DNA of 64,000 bases. Source: Actinomyces oris. GTDB taxonomy: Bacteria > Actinomycetota > Actinomycetes > Actinomycetales > Actinomycetaceae. Under the pieces are notes generated by a model that did no database searches, was not told the origin of the DNA, and saw nothing but the letters and a program-made list of their open reading frames with translations. Below are positions 55,526 to 64,000 of the stretch, piece by piece. Each line of letters begins with the position of its first letter. Within the stretch, counting starts at the first letter, position 1. A program made the translations under genes and the position numbers. The stretch covers positions 62,001-126,000 of the forward strand of contig NZ_VICC01000002.1 of NCBI RefSeq assembly GCF_006546825.1, written 5' to 3'.

Positions 55526-56677
55526 ATGACCCACCGCATGATCTTCAACCAGACCGGCTACTTCGGCAGAGGCGCGATTGCCCATATCGCCCCCGAGATC
55601 GCCCGCCGGGGCCTGACCAAGGCATTCATCATCACCGACCCGGTCCTGGCCGACAACGGCACCGCCGCCCGCATCACCGACCTGCTCGACGAGGCCGGCA
55701 TCGGCTGGGAGATCTTCTCCGACGTCGTCCCCAACCCGCCGATCGAGAAGGTCCAGGCCGGCCTGGCCGCCTTCCGGGCCTCGGGCGCCGACGTGCTCAT
55801 CGGCCTGGGCGGGGGCTCGCCCCAGGACACGTGCAAGGCGATCTCGGTGATCGCCACCAACCCCGACTTCGAGGACGTGCTGAGCCTGGAGGGCCTGTCC
55901 CCCACGACCCGCCCGGGCGTGCCGATCATCGGCGTGCCCACCACCGCGGGCACGGCCAGCGAGACCACCATCAACTACGTCATCACCGACACCTCCAAGC
56001 AGCGCAAGTTCGTGTGCGTCGACCCCCACGACATCCCGGTCCTGGCCATCGTGGACCCCGACCTCATGGACGGCATGCCCCGCTCCCTGAAGGTCGCCAC
56101 CGGCCTGGACGCCCTGACCCACGCCATCGAGGGCTACATCACGCCGGGCGCTTGGGATCTCTCCGACGCCCTGTGCCTGCGCTCCATCCAGATGATCGCG
56201 GCGAACCTGCGCGCCGCTGCTGACGGGGACGCCGACGCCGTGGAGCAGATGGGACTGGCCGCCTACATCAACGGCATGGCCTACTCCAACGTCGGGCTCG
56301 GCCTGGTCCACGGCATGGCCCACCCGCTGGGCGGGCGCTACAACGCCCCGCACGGGGTCGCCAACGGGATCCTCCTGGCCCCGGTCATGGCCTTCAACGC
56401 CGAGCACACCGGGGAGAAGTACCGCGACATCGCCGAGGCCTTCGGGGTTGAGGAAGCCCGGACCATGCCGCTGGAGGAGGCGCGCGCCGCAGCCGTGGAG
56501 GCCGTGGCCCAGCTGACGCGGGACCTGGGCAACCCCACCCGAATCTCCGAGGTCGGGGTGGAGGCCGACGGCATCGAGGCCCTGGCCGATGACGCCTTCG
56601 CCGACGTGTGCACGCCGGGCAACCCGCGCCCCGCGACCCGTGAGGACATCAAGGCGCTCTACACCTCACTGCTCTGA
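55526..56677 (+). CDS. fucO: FucO-like iron-containing alcohol dehydrogenase (lactaldehyde reductase)
   Basis: 383 residues, alignable by eye with E. coli lactaldehyde reductase FucO along the whole length: ADVLIGLGGGSPQDTCKAI, PTTAGTASETTINYVITD, RKFVCVDPHDIPVLAIVDPD, the metal ligands in GLDALTHAIEGYITPGAW and GLVHGMAHPLGGRYNAPHG. It would interconvert lactaldehyde and 1,2-propanediol, or related short diols, using NADH and Fe2+. No fucose or rhamnose genes are adjacent, so the physiological substrate is inferred only. It interrupts the usual rpsO-pnp pair on the opposite strand. Confidence 0.9.
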   Translation: MTHRMIFNQTGYFGRGAIAHIAPEIARRGLTKAFIITDPVLADNGTAARITDLLDEAGIGWEIFSDVVPNPPIEKVQAGLAAFRASGADVLIGLGGGSPQDTCKAISVIATNPDFEDVLSLEGLSPTTRPGVPIIGVPTTAGTASETTINYVITDTSKQRKFVCVDPHDIPVLAIVDPDLMDGMPRSLKVATGLDALTHAIEGYITPGAWDLSDALCLRSIQMIAANLRAAADGDADAVEQMGLAAYINGMAYSNVGLGLVHGMAHPLGGRYNAPHGVANGILLAPVMAFNAEHTGEKYRDIAEAFGVEEARTMPLEEARAAAVEAVAQLTRDLGNPTRISEVGVEADGIEALADDAFADVCTPGNPRPATREDIKALYTSLL

Positions 56678-56706
56678 CGACGGGCGAAGCGCCCCCTTGA
56701 ACGCGA

Positions 56707-56740
56707 TGCGGCCCGGCTCCCCTCCAGGGGCCGGGCCGCA
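56707..56740. terminator. Bidirectional hairpin between fucO-like gene and rpsO
   Basis: TGCGGCCCGGC (56707-56717) pairs with GCCGGGCCGCA (56730-56740), and the stem extends inward by three more pairs. It lies between two converging genes, 30 bases after the fucO-like stop and 23 before the rpsO stop. Confidence 0.8.
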
Positions 56741-56762
56741 CGGCTCGAGGCTGTCAGCTCGC

Positions 56763-57032
56763 TCAGCGGCGGATGCCGAGGCGGGCGATAAGAGCACGGT
56801 AGCGCTCGATGTCCTCCTTCATGAGGTAGTCGAGCAGGCGACGGCGCTTACCGATGAGCAGGTAGAGGCCGCGACGCGAGTGGTGGTCGTGGGTGTGGCC
56901 CTTGAAGTGCTCGGTGAGGTTGGAGATGCGCTCGGTGAGGATGGCGACCTGGACCTCCGGGGAGCCCGTGTCACCCTCGTGGGTGGCGTACTCGGCGATG
57001 ATCTCTTGCTTGCGCTCTGCGGTAACCGACAT
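56763..57032 (-). CDS. rpsO: 30S ribosomal protein S15
   Basis: 89 residues, the standard length. [60 protein letters not shown] and [12 protein letters not shown] at the end. It binds the central domain of 16S rRNA. ATG at 57032 follows AAGGAG by 6 bases. Confidence 0.98.
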   Translation of the reverse strand: MSVTAERKQEIIAEYATHEGDTGSPEVQVAILTERISNLTEHFKGHTHDHHSRRGLYLLIGKRRRLLDYLMKEDIERYRALIARLGIRR

Positions 57033-57252
57033 GCGGACTCCTTCGGGTCTCGTTGCACGGAGCGCCGGGGCAGGTTCTCCCGGGCATGAGGTATCCGTGG
57101 CCGATCGACGGCCCGCCAACCTTACCAGCGCCGCTTCCCTCCGATCACGCCAGAGGCTGTGCGAACCGGCACAGTTCCGGGGCGGAAGCGGGATGCGACG
57201 GTCAGGCTCCGACGGCGACGACCCCCGCGATGGCCTTGCCCCGCCACCGGAG

Positions 57253-58278
57253 CTACTGCGCAGTGACATCCTCGGGACGGATCGGCTCGGGGACCGGGAC
57301 TCCCAGAATCCGGGCGGTGTCCTCGATATCGGCGCGCATCTGCACCAGGAGCGCATCGAGCCCATCGAAGGCGAGCATGGGGCGCAGGCGCTCGACGAGC
57401 TCGACCCCCACCTCCTCGCCATAGAGATTGAGGTCGGCTCGCCCCAGGACATGAGCCTCGACCGTGCGCTGGGGGACGTCGTCGAAGGTGGGATTGGTGC
57501 CGATCGAGATGGCGGCGGGCAGCCGCTGGACATCGCCTTCGTCTGCGCAGCCGCGAATCAGCCAGCCGGCGTAGACCCCGTCGGGCGGCACGACACCGGC
57601 GGTGGCGGCCTCCAGGTTGGCGGTGGGGAACCCGAGCTCGCGGCCGCGGCGCAGACCTCGCACGACGACGCCGCGCAGCCGGTGGGGACGGCCCAGGACC
57701 CGGCTGACCTGCCGCATGTTCCCATCCTTAAGGCACTGGCGGATCCACGTCGAGGACCAGCGACGCCCCTCGTCGGAGCAGATGGTGGAGACGATCTCCA
57801 CCTCGAAGCCGTCCTGGCGACCGATCTGCTCCAGGGTGGCGGCGTCCCCGGAGTTGCGCCAACCGAAGCGGACGTCGTCGCCGACGACGACCGCGCGGGC
57901 CCCGAGCAGCTCCTCCAGCCAGGTGCGCACGAAGTCCTGCGGGCTCTGGGCAGCGAAGTTGAGGGTGTAGGTGATGACCAGGACCGCGTCGAGACCGAGG
58001 TCCCCCAGGGAGGCCAGGCGGTCGGTCAGGGAGGCGATGAGGGGCAGGTCGGCCTCGGGCTGGTGGACGCTACGGGGGTGGGGGTCGAAGGTGACCGCGA
58101 CAGCCAGGGGCCGCCGGTCGTCGTGGGCGAGCTCATGGGAGAGCTCGACGACGCGTCCCAGGACCGCCTGATGCCCGCGGTGGACGCCGTCGAAGATGCC
58201 CATCGTGACCACGGCGCCCGGCCCTCCCGGAGCGCTCAGGCTCGCTGGCACCTGCTCGGCGCCGTACCAGACCTCCAC
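57253..58278 (-). CDS. ribF: Bifunctional riboflavin kinase/FAD synthetase
   Basis: Makes FMN and FAD from riboflavin. 341 residues. N-terminal adenylyltransferase domain: [53 protein letters not shown]-terminal kinase domain: [21 protein letters not shown] and [10 protein letters not shown], then [13 protein letters not shown] at 58278 is preferred (AGGA about 9 bases upstream); ATG at 58299 is possible. It lies between truB and rpsO in the conserved order. Confidence 0.95.
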   Translation of the reverse strand: MEVWYGAEQVPASLSAPGGPGAVVTMGIFDGVHRGHQAVLGRVVELSHELAHDDRRPLAVAVTFDPHPRSVHQPEADLPLIASLTDRLASLGDLGLDAVLVITYTLNFAAQSPQDFVRTWLEELLGARAVVVGDDVRFGWRNSGDAATLEQIGRQDGFEVEIVSTICSDEGRRWSSTWIRQCLKDGNMRQVSRVLGRPHRLRGVVVRGLRRGRELGFPTANLEAATAGVVPPDGVYAGWLIRGCADEGDVQRLPAAISIGTNPTFDDVPQRTVEAHVLGRADLNLYGEEVGVELVERLRPMLAFDGLDALLVQMRADIEDTARILGVPVPEPIRPEDVTAQ

Positions 58279-58441
58279 TGTCGCTGTTCCTGCTCTCATC
58301 GGCCCGTGGGCGCACCGCGCCCCTGTCTTCATCCGCATCCGCACGCCCCCGCCCACCCCACCGGGTCGGGAGAGGTGCGTACGCGGGACAACCCTGCCAC
58401 GGGGGCGCAGCCAGATGCGAACCAGCCGCCCTCGACACGCC

Positions 58442-58491
58442 TTGACGCGTTTCGACCGTCAGTCTATTCTCGATATCGACTGTCAGTCGAT
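58442..58491 (+). promoter_or_regulatory. Promoter with two 17-bp operator palindromes, ABC exporter operon
   Basis: TTGACG (58442-58447) and TATTCT (58465-58470) are separated by 17 bases, a good sigma-70-type promoter. A perfect palindrome ATCGACTG-T-CAGTCGAT is at 58475-58491, over the expected start site; a degenerate copy TTCGACCGTCAGTCTAT is at 58451-58467, covering the spacer and -10. A dimeric repressor of TetR or PadR kind would block transcription from both. No regulator gene is nearby. Confidence 0.75.
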
Positions 58492-58580
58492 TAGTGTCGA
58501 GAACCGTTCCCTCACCTGGGAATCCCTCATCCGGGAAAGAGCCCGCAAGACCGAGGACAGACTCCAAGGAGGCTGCTGTC

Positions 58581-60911
58581 ATGCTGATGCGACTTCTCAA
58601 GGCGGACCTGGCGCGCGGCGCCGTCGTGGCCGCCACCCTGACCGCCCTCATCGCCCTGGCGGCCACACTGATGTCGGCCGGGACGTCCCTGGTGGTGGAC
58701 AGCCTGTCGGCCACGCACCGGCTCTCGCAGCGGGCCAAGCTGCCGGACCTGGTGCAGATGCACTCCGGCCGTATTGACGACCGCGACCGGCAGGCGATCG
58801 AGACGTGGGTGCAGGCGCGCAGCGACGTCACCGACCACGAGGTCATCAAGACCCTTCCGGTAGCGCACCAGGAGCTGTCCATCAACGGCGTCAACCAGTC
58901 CGAGTCCTACAACGAGCCCGCCTTCGTCACCTCTCCCAAGCACCTCGACCTCCTGCTCGACGACGACGGCGAACCCGCCAGCCCGGGGCCGGGAGAGGTG
59001 GTGCTGCCGATCCACTACCGGGCGATCAACAGCGCCGATGTCGGCGACACCGTGACCGTCAGCAGCGCCGGCAGGACCACGACCCTGACCGTCGTGGGAT
59101 TCGCCCGCGACGCTCAGATGAATGCCGCCATGATCCCCTCCAAGCGCCTGGTGGTCTCGCCCGAGGACTTCTCCGCCCTGGAGCAGCAGATCACCGAGCC
59201 CGAGTACCTCATTGAGATGAGCCTGACCGACTCCGCCCGCCCCGACGGCGTCATCGACGCCTACAAGGAGGCGGGTCTGCCCAGTAACGGCATCAACGTC
59301 AGCGCCTCGATGATCCAGCTCATGAACTCACTCAACGCCATGCTCATCGTGGCAGTGGCCCTGGTGGTGGCTGTCATTCTGGCGGTTGTCGCCGTCCTCG
59401 CCCTGCGCTACACCGTGCTGGCGGCCGTCGAGACGGACCTGGCCCAGATCGCCGTGCTCAAGGCCATCGGGGCGCCACTGAGGCGGATACGCCGCCTTTA
59501 CGTGGCCAAGTACCTGGCTCTGTCAGCGCTGGGGGCGGCCCTGGGCTACGTGGCCGGCCAGCCCCTGGCCACCGCCCTGGAGGCCCCGACGACCCTCTAC
59601 CTGGGCCGGCCCGCGACCACCCTGTGGAGCGTGGGGCTGCCGATCCTCACGGTTCTGGTTCTGGCGCTCGGAGTCATCGGCTTCACCTGGTTGGCTCTGC
59701 GGCGCATCGGCCGCATCTCGGCCATCGAGGCTCTGCGCAGCGGCACCAGCGCCTCCCTGCGCCCACGCCGGCAGCGCTGGAGACTGACCACCCTTCGCCG
59801 CCTTCCGGTTCAGGTGTGGCTCGGGGCGCGCGAGGCACTGCGCCCCTCCAACGCCCTGATGCTCGGTGTTCTGGCGCTGTGCACCTTCACCATGGTGCTG
59901 CCGACGAATGTCTCCTCGACTCTGAGCGACCCACGTGTGGCCACCTACCTGGGGGCCGGTCGGGCCGACCTGCGTATCGACGTACGCACCGGGGTCCAGA
60001 ACCTGGCCGCCGTGGAGAAGGCCGTCGACTCCGACCCCCGCGTCACCCGGCACACCACGATGCTGCGCCGCAGCTACAAGATGTCCACTGCCGCCGGCGG
60101 CTGGCAGACGGCGCTCATTGATATCGGGGACCATGAGGCCTTCCCCATGGAGTACCTCTCCGGGCGTGCCCCCACCACCGACGACGAGATCGCCCTGTCC
60201 TTCAGCCAGGCCCAGGACACGGGGGCCAAGGAGGGCGCCACGGTCACCGTCCGGACCGCCGACGGTGACAAGGACCTGACGGTCACGGGTGTCTACCAGG
60301 ACATCACCAACAACGGGCATACCGCCAAGGCCACCTTCGACGACGGTGCCCCCGCACTGTGGCAGATCGTCTACGTCGACGCCGGCTCCACTCAGCAGGC
60401 CAGCGCCCTCGCCAAGCAGCTGAGCGGCGAGTACCCGGGGATCCAGGCGGTCAGCATGAATCAGTATGCCGCCCAGTTCTTCGGGGCCACCGGCTCCCAG
60501 GTCCGCGTCGTCACCACGCTGGCCTGCGCCATCGCGCTGGGGCTGTCCTTCCTCATCACGGTGCTGTTCACCGTCCTCATCGTCTCGCGGGAGCGACCTC
60601 AGATCGGCGTCCTGATGGCGCTGGGGTGCACCAGACGAGCAGTTGCGGGGCAGTACCTCATCCGTTTCGGCCTCCTGGCGCTGCTGGGGACTGCCCTAGG
60701 GCTCCTGGGGGCCTCCACTCTGGGCAGCCCCGCGATCGGGGCGGTCATGGCCTCGCGCGGAGCCCCCGACCTTCAGCTCCTCCCCAACTGGTGGCTGGTG
60801 GGGCTCGTCCTACCAGGGGCACTGCTGGCCACCGTCGTCGGTGCTGTCGCCCTGGCACTCAGACGCCTACGCACCATGCCCCTGACCATGACCCTGAGCA
60901 CCGGCGAGTAA
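58581..60911 (+). CDS. ABC exporter permease, FtsX/MacB-like, two repeated halves
   Basis: 776 residues. Architecture: a membrane span at about 14-35, a large extracytoplasmic domain to about 250, three spans (about 253-355), a fourth near 350-385, then a second half with a span near 415-440, another large domain, and three spans at the end. This is the duplicated FtsX-like permease layout of MacB/LolC-like peptide, drug or lipid exporters. The segment KAIGAPLRRIRRLYVAK and the later GVLMALGCTRRAVAGQYL are the ATPase-coupling helices. ATG at 58581 has AAGGAGG 8 bases upstream. The ATPase follows 11 bases downstream. Substrate unknown. Confidence 0.9.
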   Translation: MLMRLLKADLARGAVVAATLTALIALAATLMSAGTSLVVDSLSATHRLSQRAKLPDLVQMHSGRIDDRDRQAIETWVQARSDVTDHEVIKTLPVAHQELSINGVNQSESYNEPAFVTSPKHLDLLLDDDGEPASPGPGEVVLPIHYRAINSADVGDTVTVSSAGRTTTLTVVGFARDAQMNAAMIPSKRLVVSPEDFSALEQQITEPEYLIEMSLTDSARPDGVIDAYKEAGLPSNGINVSASMIQLMNSLNAMLIVAVALVVAVILAVVAVLALRYTVLAAVETDLAQIAVLKAIGAPLRRIRRLYVAKYLALSALGAALGYVAGQPLATALEAPTTLYLGRPATTLWSVGLPILTVLVLALGVIGFTWLALRRIGRISAIEALRSGTSASLRPRRQRWRLTTLRRLPVQVWLGAREALRPSNALMLGVLALCTFTMVLPTNVSSTLSDPRVATYLGAGRADLRIDVRTGVQNLAAVEKAVDSDPRVTRHTTMLRRSYKMSTAAGGWQTALIDIGDHEAFPMEYLSGRAPTTDDEIALSFSQAQDTGAKEGATVTVRTADGDKDLTVTGVYQDITNNGHTAKATFDDGAPALWQIVYVDAGSTQQASALAKQLSGEYPGIQAVSMNQYAAQFFGATGSQVRVVTTLACAIALGLSFLITVLFTVLIVSRERPQIGVLMALGCTRRAVAGQYLIRFGLLALLGTALGLLGASTLGSPAIGAVMASRGAPDLQLLPNWWLVGLVLPGALLATVVGAVALALRRLRTMPLTMTLSTGE

Positions 60912-60922
60912 GGAGAGACAGA

Positions 60923-61744
60923 ATGCGTGCCTCCACCCCATCGCGTTCCCCGTGGCGCACCGGATCAGCAGCCGCGGGACCGGCTGTCCCCGTGGGAGCC
61001 GGGCAACCGGTTCTGCGGGCCCAGCACCTGTCCAAGAGTTACCACTCCCCCGTCCTGCGAGACCTCGACCTGGATGTCGAGCAGGGGCAGTTCGTCGCCA
61101 TCATGGGGCCCTCCGGGTCCGGGAAGTCCACCCTTCTGCACTGCCTGAGCGGTATGGACCGGCCCGACGCCGGCTCGGTACTCCTGGGCGGCCAGGAGAT
61201 CACGAGCCTGAGTGAGAAGGAGCTGGCGGCGCTGCGACTGACGCGTTTCGGATTCGTCTTCCAACAGGCGCACCTCATGACCACCCTGTGCCTGCTGGAC
61301 AACATCGTCCTGCCCGGGTTCCTGGCGGGTCTGCGTCCGCGCTCCGAGGTCACGGCGCGTGGAGAGGAGCTCATGGAGCGCATGGGGATCGCCGAGCTGG
61401 CCACCAGCGGCGTCACCGAGGTCTCCGGCGGCCAGCTGCAGCGCGCAGGCATCTGCCGGGCCCTCATCAACGACCCCGGGATCGTCTTCGCCGACGAACC
61501 CACAGGAGCGCTCAACTCCGCTACCGCGCTGCAGATTCTCGACCTGCTCGGGGAGATTCACGCCTCGGGGACGACTCTGGTCATGGTCACCCACGACTCC
61601 AAGGTGGCGGCCCGGGCCGACCGTGTCCTGGTGCTCGTGGACGGGCAGATCACGGAGGACCTGCTCCTGGGACGATACGAGGAGGCTGACGGCCCCGCAC
61701 GCCTGACGACGGTCACCGAGGCCCTCCAGCGCCACAGCGTGTGA
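60923..61744 (+). CDS. ABC exporter ATPase, MacB/LolD type
   Basis: 273 residues. A 25-residue Ser/Ala/Pro-rich leader, then the ABC domain: Walker A IMGPSGSGKSTLLHCLSGMD, FQQAHLMTTLCLLDN (Q-loop and the LMTTLC helix), signature SGGQLQRAGICRAL (VSGGQ rather than LSGGQ), Walker B GIVFADEPTGALNS and the switch His in VTHDS. It is the partner of the permease just upstream. ATG at 60923 follows AAGGAG. Confidence 0.93.
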   Translation: MRASTPSRSPWRTGSAAAGPAVPVGAGQPVLRAQHLSKSYHSPVLRDLDLDVEQGQFVAIMGPSGSGKSTLLHCLSGMDRPDAGSVLLGGQEITSLSEKELAALRLTRFGFVFQQAHLMTTLCLLDNIVLPGFLAGLRPRSEVTARGEELMERMGIAELATSGVTEVSGGQLQRAGICRALINDPGIVFADEPTGALNSATALQILDLLGEIHASGTTLVMVTHDSKVAARADRVLVLVDGQITEDLLLGRYEEADGPARLTTVTEALQRHSV

Positions 61745-61754
61745 CGGGGCCGGG

Positions 61755-62051
61755 TCAGTGGCCTCCGCAGCCGCAACCGCCACCGCCCGAGGCAGAGACA
61801 TCACGCAGGCCCAGCAGGTTACCGGCCTTGTGCCCGGGGGTGACGCCCTGCGGCGCTCCCGCTCCCAGGGCCGTCGTCACCGCTGAGGCGATGGCGACGG
61901 CGTCGACGACCTCCGGGGAGGTCTGCGCGGGCTCGGGCCGGTATCCCTCACCCACCGGCTGGGCGACTGCGGGCGCGGCGGCCCGCTCGTCCTGCTCGTT
62001 GCGCTTGCCGTGCCCGCCGCATCCGCAGCGGCATCCTCCGGTCTGGCTCAT
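61755..62051 (-). CDS. Small Cys/Gly/His-rich protein with a CGCGGH motif at each end
   Basis: 98 residues, function unknown. It begins MSQTGGCRCGCGGHGKRN and ends SGGGGCGCGGH, so a near-identical CxCGCGGH/CGCGGH motif stands at both termini. The Cys and His residues (three plus one and two plus one) could bind a metal together. The middle is Ala/Glu/Pro-rich with a short hydrophobic helix VAIASAVTTALGAG. ATG at 62051 is well placed behind GAGGAG; the ATG three bases earlier is too close. It ends 10 bases from the ABC ATPase stop, convergent, and starts 71 bases before the truB stop, so it is probably read together with truB. Confidence 0.75.
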   Translation of the reverse strand: MSQTGGCRCGCGGHGKRNEQDERAAAPAVAQPVGEGYRPEPAQTSPEVVDAVAIASAVTTALGAGAPQGVTPGHKAGNLLGLRDVSASGGGGCGCGGH

Positions 62052-62122
62052 CATGTCTCCTCACGCAAAGGTGCTCATCGGGTGTGCTTTCGCCGGACGG
62101 GCCGGCGGCCCGGGTGCGCGTC

Positions 62123-63217
62123 TCAGGCCGGGTCCAGGACCAGTACCGGGCGCGCACGTGGGCCCTGGTGCCTCAACAGTGCCACGAGGCGCCCACCGGG
62201 GGCGAATCCGGCGACGACGCACTGCTCGGCCGTCTTCGCAGAGGCCTGCAGCCGCCGGCCCTCGGGTGCCTCGCCCCTCTCCAGGACCTCGGCGTCAAGG
62301 GGCTGGCCGTAGCGCAGTGCGCGCGCCTCGTCCTCGGTCAGGCTCAGGCGCTCGAAGCAGCGCCGGGCGACCTCCTCCAGCGGTAGCGTGGTGACCCCGT
62401 GAGGCTCTGGGTTGGAGGCATCGGTCTCGACCTGGGCGGACAGGTCCGCCAGGGTGTGGGCCTCGTCGATGTCGAAGGGGCCCACTGCGGTGCGCCGCAG
62501 CGCGGTCAGATGAGCCCCGCAGCCCAGCGCCCGGCCCAGGTCCCGGGCCAGGGCGCGCACGTAGGTGCCCGACGAGCAGGAGACGAGGATGTCGATGTCG
62601 ACGGCCTCCGCTGCGTCCGGGCCGTCGCTGAAGGCGCCGTCGGCTTCGACGATCGCCTTCCGGGGCTCTGCGGTCAGGCGCAGCTCGTGGATGGTGACGG
62701 GCCTGGCCTGCAGGTCGACGTCCTGCCCGTCACGGACGCGTTGGTAGGCTCGCACGCCGTCGACCTTGATGGCGGAGACCGCACTGGGCACCTGCTGGAT
62801 CGGTCCGGTCAGGGCTGTGAGCGCCTCCTGGAGGCGGCCCTCGGGCAGGTCCGAGGGCCGGCAGCCGCGGGCTGCGACGATCTGCCCGTCAGCGTCCTCC
62901 GTCGTGGTCTCCACCCCGAGGCGAACGGTGGCCTCGTAGGTCTTGTCGGCTCCCACCAGGTAGGTAAGGAAGCGGGTGGCGCGCCCGATGCCCAGCAGCA
63001 GCAGGCCGGTGGCCATGGGGTCGAGGGTGCCGGCGTGCCCCACCTTGCGGGTAGCGGCCAGGCGGCGGGTGGCGCCGACGACGTCGTGGCTGGTCAGCCT
63101 TTGGGGCTTGTCCACCAGGAGGATCCCGTCGGCCGCCGTGACCGCGCCGCGGGGGACGTCGGGGCGACGACGTGCGCCGGTCCGCTCCACGGGCTCGGCC
63201 CGCTCAGAGGCCTTCAC
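62123..63217 (-). CDS. truB: tRNA pseudouridine-55 synthase
   Basis: Forms pseudouridine 55 in the T loop of tRNAs. 364 residues, with an N-terminal extension of about 30. Catalytic Asp in [20 protein letters not shown] near residue 65; later [38 protein letters not shown], and [14 protein letters not shown]. The C-terminal TruB domain is present. GTG at 63217 overlaps the rbfA stop as GTGA, so translation is coupled to rbfA. Confidence 0.96.
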   Translation of the reverse strand: MKASERAEPVERTGARRRPDVPRGAVTAADGILLVDKPQRLTSHDVVGATRRLAATRKVGHAGTLDPMATGLLLLGIGRATRFLTYLVGADKTYEATVRLGVETTTEDADGQIVAARGCRPSDLPEGRLQEALTALTGPIQQVPSAVSAIKVDGVRAYQRVRDGQDVDLQARPVTIHELRLTAEPRKAIVEADGAFSDGPDAAEAVDIDILVSCSSGTYVRALARDLGRALGCGAHLTALRRTAVGPFDIDEAHTLADLSAQVETDASNPEPHGVTTLPLEEVARRCFERLSLTEDEARALRYGQPLDAEVLERGEAPEGRRLQASAKTAEQCVVAGFAPGGRLVALLRHQGPRARPVLVLDPA

Positions 63218-63711
63218 AGGTCCTCGGCATCCGTTGCAGGCTCGTGGTCGCTCTCCTCAGCCTCCGGCTCGCCGTCCTCGGCCTCCTCATCCTCCTCATC
63301 GTGGCGGTAGGGGTCGGCGTCACCGGCGTAGGTGGCTCCCTCGGCGACCTTGGCGATCTGGGCGTCACGCACCCTGGCCTGGGCCAGGGCGTCCTCGAGG
63401 GTCTTAGCGGTGGTGGGCAGGGCATCGAGCTGGAAGGACAGTGAAGGAGTCAGGCGGATGCCGAGGGCCTTACCAACCTCGGAGCGGATGAGTCCCTTGG
63501 CTGAGCGCAGCGCCTTGGCCGTCTCCTCCCGCTCCTCATCGCTGCCGTAGACGGTGTAGAACACGGTGGCCTGCTGGAGGTCGCCGGTGACACGGACGTC
63601 GGTGACGGTGACGAAGCCCAGGCGCGGGTCCTTGATTCGCCCTTGAAGGAGGCGGGCGACGGTCTCATGAATGCGGTCGGCGACCTTGCGGGCGCGGGCG
63701 GCGTCGGCCAT
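63214..63711 (-). CDS. rbfA: 30S ribosome-binding factor A
   Basis: Late-stage 30S maturation and cold-adaptation factor with a KH fold. 165 residues: [39 protein letters not shown] and [11 protein letters not shown]. The last 45 residues are a very acidic tail ([16 protein letters not shown]). ATG at 63711 has AAGGAG about 8 bases upstream. In most genomes infB lies directly upstream; here the next visible gene is on the other strand. Confidence 0.95.
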   Translation of the reverse strand: MADAARARKVADRIHETVARLLQGRIKDPRLGFVTVTDVRVTGDLQQATVFYTVYGSDEEREETAKALRSAKGLIRSEVGKALGIRLTPSLSFQLDALPTTAKTLEDALAQARVRDAQIAKVAEGATYAGDADPYRHDEEDEEAEDGEPEAEESDHEPATDAEDL

Positions 63712-63736
63712 GGCGGGGCTCCTTCACGTGCGGGGT

Positions 63737-63778
63737 CCGGGCCTGTCAGGCCCGGGGCTGAGCGATCGGGACCGATCG
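63737..63778. promoter_or_regulatory. Two adjacent perfect palindromes upstream of rbfA
   Basis: CCGGGCCTG-T-CAGGCCCGG at 63737-63755 and CGATCGG-GA-CCGATCG at 63763-63778. They lie 25-65 bases before rbfA, in a divergent intergenic region. They could be operators for one or both promoters, or hairpins. Confidence 0.45.
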
Positions 63779-63908
63779 GCGCGCCGTCCTCACCCGCGAA
63801 AGAGCGGAGCCTTCCGAGGCGGTCCAGTGCGCCTCACTATGCTACGCGGAGCGGCGACACGGTCACCGCAGCCATCCCCGAGCGCGAACGGATCAGGAAC
63901 AGATCACA

Positions 63909-64000
63909 ATGAGCTCCTCCCCCGGTGCATCCTCCTCGAAAGACGGCCCCACCGCTACGCCACCGGCCCTTCCTGAGGCCGCGGCGACCTCGGCGTCAGG
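63909..64000 (+). CDS. Possible start of a plus-strand gene running off the window
   Basis: An ATG at 63909 opens a frame that stays open to the edge (about 30 residues: MSSSPGASSSKDGPT then Ala/Pro-rich). Such Ser/Ala leaders are common before actinobacterial enzymes and transporters, so no function can be given. A -10-like TATGCT is at 63838-63843 and AGGA is 11 bases before the ATG. Weakly supported. Confidence 0.4.
   Translation, partial: MSSSPGASSSKDGPTATPPALPEAAATSAS

Overview
The window is high-GC (about 65-70 percent), densely coded, mostly minus-strand chromosomal DNA of an actinobacterium. Gene content and layout point to Actinomyces or a close relative: a complete dcw cluster without ftsA, a DivIVA/SepF/YggT module, an LPLTG sortase substrate, a HelD-type motor ATPase and DUF3040. 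The genus is inferred from gene content, not from a database match. No rRNA, tRNA, CRISPR array, insertion sequence or prophage was recognised.

Layout. (1) 1-2.6 kb: a metF-metE methionine operon (metE runs off the left edge) behind a SAM-I (S-box) riboswitch, with a small unknown protein upstream. (2) 2.7-7.7 kb: a cell-wall-anchored beta-helix protein, an S4-domain protein and a BCCT osmolyte transporter. (3) 8.0-13.4 kb: dnaE, panE and a GNAT acetyltransferase. (4) 13.5-35.3 kb: one minus-strand cluster read from right to left as mraZ-rsmH-ftsL-ftsI-murE-murF-mraY-murD-ftsW-murG-murC-ftsQ-ftsZ-pgeF-sepF-yggT-divIVA-lspA-rluD. It builds lipid II, assembles the divisome and sets polar growth. 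Many junctions are 4-base start/stop overlaps, so translational coupling is likely. A 10-bp-periodic GTGG box array overlaps the mraZ promoter region, and two more arrays on the other strand lie in the 640-base gap upstream. (5) 35.9-42.8 kb: DUF3040 protein, DNA polymerase IV, a spermidine-synthase-fold protein, a PAC2 protein and a HelD-like motor ATPase. (6) 42.9-46.7 kb: two tandem acyl-CoA ligases. (7) 46.7-63.7 kb: a minus-strand backbone rbfA-truB-ribF-rpsO-pnp-M16 peptidase-dapB-dapA (translation, RNA decay, lysine/cell-wall precursors), plus a T4 endonuclease V-like gene. Plus-strand genes interrupt it: an ABC exporter with a strong, operator-flanked promoter, a fucO-like dehydrogenase, a short-chain dehydrogenase and a GNAT acetyltransferase. 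(8) A plus-strand gene may begin at 63.9 kb and leave the window.

The most informative non-coding signals are the SAM-I riboswitch, the MraZ-type box arrays, the double palindrome in the ABC exporter promoter, and a set of genes whose -10 hexamer lies exactly 6 bases before the start codon, which suggests leaderless mRNAs. Nothing seen is clearly a wholly new multi-gene system. The best candidates for new biology are the small protein with a CGCGGH motif at each end, the HelD protein with an Arg/Ser-rich insert, and the unusual MetF.
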